From the NCBI RefSeq assembly GCF_009650605.1, contig NZ_WAJT01000001.1, positions 248,001 to 312,000 on the forward strand: a stretch of 64,000 nt of DNA, given 5' to 3'. Shown here piece after piece: positions 59,323-64,000 of the stretch (position 1 is the stretch's first letter; each line of letters starts with the position of its first letter). Source of the stretch: Labrenzia sp. CE80 (lineage in GTDB: Bacteria; Pseudomonadota; Alphaproteobacteria; Rhizobiales; Stappiaceae). The position numbers and the translations under genes were made by a program. The notes under the pieces were generated by a model. That model did not search any database, was not told where the DNA came from, and worked only from the letters and a program-made list of their open reading frames with translations.

Positions 59323-60723
59323 ATGATCCCGCTCACGTCGTTTTCAGGCAAAAAGGTTGCGCTCTTCGGTCTCGGTGGATCGGGGATAGCAACCGTTCGT
59401 GCGCTGATTGCGGGTGGTGCTGATGTCACGGTCTGGGATGATGCAGAATCCCGTGTGAACGCAGCGGTTGAAGCCGGCTTTAGGGCTGAGGACCTGCGCG
59501 AGGCAGATTGGTCGGGCTTCGAGACCTTGGTGCTTGCACCAGGGGTTCCGTTGACTGATCCGGCCCCGCACTGGACTGTCGACCGGGCGCGGGATGCGGG
59601 CATCGAAGTCATCGGCGATGTGGAGCTCTTTTGCCGCGAGCGGCGGAAGATCTGTCCCGATGCACCTCTGATTGCCATTACCGGGACGAACGGCAAATCC
59701 ACGACGACCGCGTTGATCGCGCATTTGCTGCGGACGCTCGGGTTCGACACGCAGATCGGCGGCAACATTGGGACGCCCATCCTCGATCTGGAGCCGCCAA
59801 CACCGGCGCGCCACTACGTGATTGAATGTTCGTCCTATCAGATCGATTTGGCACCCAGCCTTGATCCGACCATTGGCGTCCATCTGAACCTGTCACCCGA
59901 TCATCTCGACCGGCACGGCACGATGGAGAACTACGCCGCCATCAAGGAACGTCTGATCGCCGGTTCGCGGATTGCCGTTGTCGGTGTCGATGATCGCATG
60001 TCCGCTGAAATTGCGGATCGTCAGGATCTTGCGCGCATGCCGGTGCGCAGGATTTCCGGCGAGATGGAACTGCCGGACGGCGTTTTTGCCAAGGGTTCGG
60101 CGTTGATCGAAGCCAACGACGGTGCCCAGGTCAAGGTCGCCGACCTTGGTGGGATCGACAGCCTGCGCGGGCAGCACAACGGCCAGAACGCAGCGGCTGC
60201 CTTTGCATCGCTCAGCGCTCTTTGCATCGAAGGCGAGCGGATCGCAGAAGCCTTCCGGAGTTTCCCGGGTTTGCATCATCGCATGGAGCTGGTTGCGCGC
60301 TCCGGGCGGGTTCTGTTCGTCAATGACTCCAAGGCGACCAACGCAGATGCTGCGGCTCGGGCGCTTGACAGTTTTGAGCGGATCTACTGGATCGCGGGCG
60401 GCAAACCGAAGGCAGGTGGCATTGCCCCGCTCGATGAGTATTTCGGAAAGATCGCCAAGGCCTACCTGATTGGTGAAGCTGCCAAGGATTTCGCCAAGAC
60501 CCTGAAGGGCAAGGTAGACACCAAGATCAGCCGGACGCTGGCAAAGGCCGTCGTCCAGGCGGCTGCAGATGCCTCCGCCGACGGAGCGTCCGAAGTTGCT
60601 GTTCTCCTGTCTCCCGCTTGCGCGTCGTTCGATCAGTTCCCGAATTTCGAACTGCGCGGGGAAGCCTTCTCCAAAGCGGTGCTCGAGCTTGACATGGTCC
60701 GAAAAAGCCGAGAGGTCGCCTGA
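59323..60723 (+). CDS. murD: UDP-MurNAc-L-Ala:D-Glu ligase
   Basis: A 466-residue cytoplasmic Mur ligase that adds D-glutamate to UDP-MurNAc-L-alanine. The N-terminal Rossmann-like UDP domain has ALFGLGGSGIATVRAL; the P-loop is GTNGKSTTTALIAHLL (about 125-140); ECSSYQIDLAPSL, LNLSPDHLDRHG and the family-typical VNDSKATNADAAARAL near residue 330 follow. IWIAGG-type residues appear as YWIAGGKPKAGG. It ends by overlapping the ftsW ATG by one base, so translation is probably coupled. Confidence 0.97.
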   Translation: MIPLTSFSGKKVALFGLGGSGIATVRALIAGGADVTVWDDAESRVNAAVEAGFRAEDLREADWSGFETLVLAPGVPLTDPAPHWTVDRARDAGIEVIGDVELFCRERRKICPDAPLIAITGTNGKSTTTALIAHLLRTLGFDTQIGGNIGTPILDLEPPTPARHYVIECSSYQIDLAPSLDPTIGVHLNLSPDHLDRHGTMENYAAIKERLIAGSRIAVVGVDDRMSAEIADRQDLARMPVRRISGEMELPDGVFAKGSALIEANDGAQVKVADLGGIDSLRGQHNGQNAAAAFASLSALCIEGERIAEAFRSFPGLHHRMELVARSGRVLFVNDSKATNADAAARALDSFERIYWIAGGKPKAGGIAPLDEYFGKIAKAYLIGEAAKDFAKTLKGKVDTKISRTLAKAVVQAAADASADGASEVAVLLSPACASFDQFPNFELRGEAFSKAVLELDMVRKSREVA

Positions 60724-61880
60724 TGGTTAGCCGTGCAGATCGCAGCCGCGTCGCCGAGTGGCTCTGGACAGTGGATCACTATCTGCTTGCGGCCTTCTTT
60801 CTGCTGATGTTCGGCGGTGTGGTCTTGTCCTTCGCGGCCAGTCCGCCGGTCGCCGAACGGCTCGGAGTTGAAACCTTCTTTTTTGTCAAACGCCAGGCGA
60901 TCTACCTGATCCCGGCGATCGGCATCATGCTGGCTGGGTCGTTGATGACGCCGCGCATGGTCCGGCGGATGGCGCTGGCGGTGTTTGTCGTATCGGTGGT
61001 GATGCTGGTCGCGACGCTGTTTCTCGGCATGGAAGCCAAGGGATCCCGCCGCTGGATCTACATCGCCGGTTTCTCGTTGCAACCTTCGGAATTTCTCAAA
61101 CCTGCGTTTGTCGTACTGATTGCCTTCCTGTTGTCGGAGTCCGGACGGCGTAGGGAGGTGCCGGGTGTGTTGTTCGCGGTGCTTTTGTTTGCAATGTGCG
61201 CGGCGCTGCTGATTGCTCAGCCGGACTTTGGCCAGACCATGCTGCTCGGTCTGGTGTGGGCCGGCCTTTTCTTTCTCAACGGCTTGCCGTGGTTCGCAAT
61301 CGCGGGACTTGGTATTGCGGGCATCAGCGGTCTCATGGCGGCCTATTTCTTCCTGCCGCATGTGACCAACCGGGTGAACCGGTTTCTGGATCCCAGTTCA
61401 GGCGATACCTATCAGGTGGACACGGCGATTGAGTCCTTTCTGGCGGGCGGCTGGTTCGGACGCGGGCCGGGCGAGGGGACTGTGAAGCGGATCCTGCCTG
61501 ATAGCCATACAGACTTTATCTTTGCCGTTGTGGCGGAAGAGTTCGGGATCATCGTCTGCCTGTTTCTCGTGGCCGTTTTTGCTTTCATCGTGATCCGAGG
61601 GCTGTCTCATGCAAGCCGGGATCAGGATGCTTTCAGCCGTCTCGCGACGGCGGGTTTGGTCGTTCTTTTCGGGCTTCAAGCCACTATCAATCTTTCCGTC
61701 AATCTCAATCTGATGCCGCCTAAGGGCATGACTCTTCCGTTCATCTCCTATGGCGGCTCTTCGCTGATGTCTTCTGCAATGGTTGCCGGGGCCATTCTGG
61801 CCCTGACCCGCAAGCGACCTCGCCCCTCGCGCGGAGATGTCGTGACTGTCAGCCGTCTGTCCCCGTCGAGCCTGATGTAA
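60723..61880 (+). CDS. ftsW: Division-specific SEDS glycosyltransferase FtsW
   Basis: A 385-residue membrane protein with about ten spans, the SEDS-family peptidoglycan polymerase that works with FtsI at the septum. Motifs include GSRRWIYIAGFSLQPSEFLKPAFV split at the conserved SRRWI and QPSEFLK, then AQPDFGQTMLLGLVW, GPGEGTVKRILPDSHTDFIFAV (with the catalytic Asp in this loop region) and the final MPPKGMTLPFISYGGSS. Length is normal. It starts one base inside murD and is followed after 19 bases by murG, the next step in lipid II synthesis. Confidence 0.97.
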   Translation: MVSRADRSRVAEWLWTVDHYLLAAFFLLMFGGVVLSFAASPPVAERLGVETFFFVKRQAIYLIPAIGIMLAGSLMTPRMVRRMALAVFVVSVVMLVATLFLGMEAKGSRRWIYIAGFSLQPSEFLKPAFVVLIAFLLSESGRRREVPGVLFAVLLFAMCAALLIAQPDFGQTMLLGLVWAGLFFLNGLPWFAIAGLGIAGISGLMAAYFFLPHVTNRVNRFLDPSSGDTYQVDTAIESFLAGGWFGRGPGEGTVKRILPDSHTDFIFAVVAEEFGIIVCLFLVAVFAFIVIRGLSHASRDQDAFSRLATAGLVVLFGLQATINLSVNLNLMPPKGMTLPFISYGGSSLMSSAMVAGAILALTRKRPRPSRGDVVTVSRLSPSSLM

Positions 61881-61899
61881 GGACACAAGCAGGAAGCCA

Positions 61900-63018
61900 A
61901 TGACTAAGACCATTTTGCTAACAGCGGGCGGCACTGCCGGCCACCTCTTTCCTGCCCAGGCGCTTGCCAGCGAACTTGGTCGTCGCGGCCATATTGTTGA
62001 ACTGGCAACAGATGAGCGCGCCGACAAATACGGCGATGCGTTTCCAGCGCGAAAGGTGCATATCGTTGCGTCCGAGACGCTTCGCGGCAAATCTCCTGTC
62101 GCACTCGCCAAGACGGCACTCAGCCTGTTTCAGGGAACGCTGCAAGCACGCGGGATCGTCAAGCGACTGAGACCGGATGTCGTGGTCGGCTTCGGCGGCT
62201 ATCCAACCTTTCCGCCCATGTTCGCCGCGCGGCTGACCGGAACACCATCCATCCTGCACGAAGCCAATGGCGTGATGGGCCGGGCCAACAAGATGCTGGC
62301 ACGCGGGGCGACCGCAATTGCGACGAGCCTGAAGCTATCTGGTCTTCATTCGGCTCTCTTGGCCAAATGCGTCCAGACCGGAAATCCCGTTCGTGATGCG
62401 GTGGTCGAGGTCGCCAAAGCGCCTTATCCGGCATTGGGTCCTGAAAGCCCGTTCCAGCTTCTCGTGTTTGGCGGATCTCAGGGCGCGCGGTTCTTTTCTG
62501 ACGTGCTGCCGCCGGCGCTGGAGAAACTGCCTGATGCTCTGCGGCGCAAGCTGAAGCTGGTGCAGCAGTGCCGTCCTGAAGATCTGGCCCGTGTCGACAA
62601 AGCCTATGCGAACATGAAGGTGAAGGCAGAGTTGCAGTCCTTTTTCAAGGATATGCCAAAGCGGATTGCAGATAGCCATCTGGTGATCAGTCGCTCGGGT
62701 GCGTCCACCGTGAGTGAGCTTGCCGTCATCGGCCGGCCAGCAATTTTGATCCCATTGCCAGGTGCGCTTGATCAGGACCAGTTGGCCAATGCAGAGACGC
62801 TGGCGGCCGTGGGCGGCGCTTGGCCGATCTGGCAGTCGGAGCTGACGCCCGAAAAGCTGGCAGATGAAATCGCGCGCCTGATGAGCGCGCCAGATGTTTT
62901 GAAACAGGCGGCAGAGGCCGCTGTTGGCGAGGGCCGACCGGATGCCGTCGGCCGTTTGGCCGATCTCGTGGAGCAGGTCGCCGCTGGCGCAAACACTTTC
63001 AAAGGAGACGGCACATGA
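61900..63018 (+). CDS. murG: UDP-GlcNAc:lipid I GlcNAc transferase
   Basis: A 372-residue peripheral membrane GT-B glycosyltransferase that converts lipid I to lipid II at the inner face of the membrane. The N-terminal Gly-rich loop is TAGGTAGHLFPAQAL (about 9-22). FGGYPTFPPMFAAR and HEANGVMGRANK follow. The C-terminal domain has LLVFGGSQGARFF and ISRSGASTVSELAVIGRPAILIP, contacting UDP-GlcNAc, then the PGALDQDQLANA motif. Length matches the family. It overlaps the murC start by four bases (ATGA). Confidence 0.97.
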   Translation: MTKTILLTAGGTAGHLFPAQALASELGRRGHIVELATDERADKYGDAFPARKVHIVASETLRGKSPVALAKTALSLFQGTLQARGIVKRLRPDVVVGFGGYPTFPPMFAARLTGTPSILHEANGVMGRANKMLARGATAIATSLKLSGLHSALLAKCVQTGNPVRDAVVEVAKAPYPALGPESPFQLLVFGGSQGARFFSDVLPPALEKLPDALRRKLKLVQQCRPEDLARVDKAYANMKVKAELQSFFKDMPKRIADSHLVISRSGASTVSELAVIGRPAILIPLPGALDQDQLANAETLAAVGGAWPIWQSELTPEKLADEIARLMSAPDVLKQAAEAAVGEGRPDAVGRLADLVEQVAAGANTFKGDGT

Positions 63019-64000
63019 AAATGCCGCAGGATATCGGGCCGGTGCATTTCGTCGGCATCGGGGGCATCGGCATGAGCGGCATCGCCGAAGTGCTGAAGAC
63101 GCTTGGCTATACGGTTCAGGGCTCGGACATGGCTGAAAACGCCAATGTTGTCCGCCTGCGTGAGCATGGCATCAAGGTGATGGTCGGTCATGCTGCCGAG
63201 AATCTTGGCAATGCCGAAGTTCTGGTGGTGTCTTCTGCGATCAGGAAGGACAATCCGGAGCTGGTCGCCGCGCGCGAGCGCTTGATCCCTGTCGTGCGCC
63301 GGGCCGAGATGCTGGCCGAGCTGATGCGATTCAAACAGGCCATTGCAGTTGGCGGCACTCACGGAAAGACCACGACCACATCCATGATTGCAGCGCTTCT
63401 GGATGCGGGTAGTCTTGATCCCACTGTGATCAACGGCGGCATCATCAACGCCTATGGCACAAATGCGCGCATGGGCGGCGGCGACTGGATGGTGGTCGAA
63501 GCCGACGAAAGTGATGGCACCTTCGTGAAGCTGCCTGCTGATGTGGCGGTGGTGACGAACATCGATCCTGAGCATCTGGATCACTACGGCGACTTTGCCG
63601 GCGTTCGAGCGGCCTTCAGCCAATTTGTCGAGAACGTGCCTTTCTATGGCTTTGCGGCCATGTGCCTTGACCATCCTGATGTGCAGACCCTGATCGGCCA
63701 GATTGAGGATCGCCGCATCGTCACTTATGGCACAAACCCCCAATCGGATGTCCGGTTCACGGATGTCTCGATGGACGGCGGAAAATCCACATTTTCTGTT
63801 GCGATCCGCGACCGGCGCAGTGGCGAGACCGTCGGGCTCGAAAATCTCGTTCTGCCGATGCCCGGGCTGCACAATGTTTCGAACGCAACGGCTGCCATCG
63901 CTGTGGCCTCACAGCTGGGCGTCGGGCCGGATGATATTCGCAAGGGTCTTGCCGCATTCGGCGGGGTCAAGCGACGCTTCACGCATACGGGCACCGCGGG
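63015..64000 (+). CDS. murC: UDP-MurNAc:L-Ala ligase (3' end outside window)
   Basis: The first 328 codons of a Mur ligase that attaches L-alanine to UDP-MurNAc; the frame stays open to the end of the window. The ATG at 63015 overlaps the murG stop by four bases. It has the N-terminal dinucleotide-like loop HFVGIGGIGMSGIAEVL (about 11-27), the P-loop GGTHGKTTTTSMIAALL (about 113-129), VEADESDGTF and the TNIDPEHLDHYG motif. A full MurC is about 470 residues, so some 140 codons lie beyond the window. murB, ddl, ftsQ, ftsA and ftsZ would be expected next. Confidence 0.96.
   Translation, partial: MKMPQDIGPVHFVGIGGIGMSGIAEVLKTLGYTVQGSDMAENANVVRLREHGIKVMVGHAAENLGNAEVLVVSSAIRKDNPELVAARERLIPVVRRAEMLAELMRFKQAIAVGGTHGKTTTTSMIAALLDAGSLDPTVINGGIINAYGTNARMGGGDWMVVEADESDGTFVKLPADVAVVTNIDPEHLDHYGDFAGVRAAFSQFVENVPFYGFAAMCLDHPDVQTLIGQIEDRRIVTYGTNPQSDVRFTDVSMDGGKSTFSVAIRDRRSGETVGLENLVLPMPGLHNVSNATAAIAVASQLGVGPDDIRKGLAAFGGVKRRFTHTGTA

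Noticed and set aside
1..64000. Mobile elements, CRISPR arrays, tRNA genes and ribosomal RNA operons
   Set aside because: None could be identified on reading both strands; no transposase, integrase, spaced repeats or tRNA-like cloverleaf was found, though a covariance-model search would be needed to exclude tRNAs fully.

Overview
The window looks like chromosomal backbone DNA of an alphaproteobacterium, most likely Hyphomicrobiales and close to the marine Stappiaceae (Roseibium/Labrenzia type). This placement is inferred from gene content: BA14K, DUF1127, DUF2336, extensin-like and DUF3329 families, an OxyR-katG pair, an alphaproteobacterial division and cell-wall (dcw) order, and a TRAP transporter module. 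No phylogeny was computed. I see no insertion sequence, prophage, CRISPR array, tRNA or 5S/16S/23S rRNA gene. The only structural RNA found is RNase P RNA.

Layout. 1-9.4 kb: the 3' part of a PAS histidine kinase with its response regulator, a DUF3329 membrane protein, a hydroxypyruvate isomerase-like protein, a ferric-reductase-like flavocytochrome with an overlapping 45-residue membrane ORF, two tandem PuuB-like flavin oxidases, a palindrome-rich intergenic stretch, and a long protein of unknown function. 9.4-18.6 kb: divergent oxyR/katG, a TrmO-like protein, a DUF2336 protein, a large MscS-type channel, and a DUF1127/LysR divergent pair. 18.8-25.3 kb: a methionine-cycle operon (ArsR-methyltransferase fusion, metF, metH) behind an 18-bp perfect palindrome, then azoR. 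25.3-32 kb: a 27-residue membrane ORF, a second DUF2336 protein, a LysE-type exporter, an extensin-like protein, a BA14K protein, a HugZ-like protein and a chemoreceptor.

32-42 kb holds a catabolic module. A fused hydantoinase/oxoprolinase and an MBL-fold hydrolase lie on the minus strand, with a GT39-type membrane glycosyltransferase between them. A TRAP transporter (substrate-binding protein, small and large permease) and a MarR-type regulator lie on the plus strand. Near-identical operator-like sequences precede the hydantoinase gene and sit in the MBL/TRAP divergent region, which suggests one local regulon. 41.9-43.4 kb is an arsR-arsC-arsH operon with its own palindrome and no arsenite efflux gene. 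43.4-50.8 kb: a GGDEF/EAL protein, a TerB-J-domain protein, an amidase, a lytic transglycosylase, and a divergent PNPOx-like/MocR pair.

50.8-64 kb: rnpB, then the dcw cluster mraZ-rsmH-ftsL-ftsI-murE-murF-mraY-murD-ftsW-murG-murC (murC runs off the end), tightly packed with several 1-4 nt overlaps. Four CCCA elements at exact 10-bp spacing overlap the likely mraZ promoter and match the known form of MraZ operators. The least explained items are the 412-residue unknown protein, the two DUF2336 paralogues, the tandem receiver/pseudo-receiver regulator, the two very small membrane ORFs, and the putative MarR regulon.
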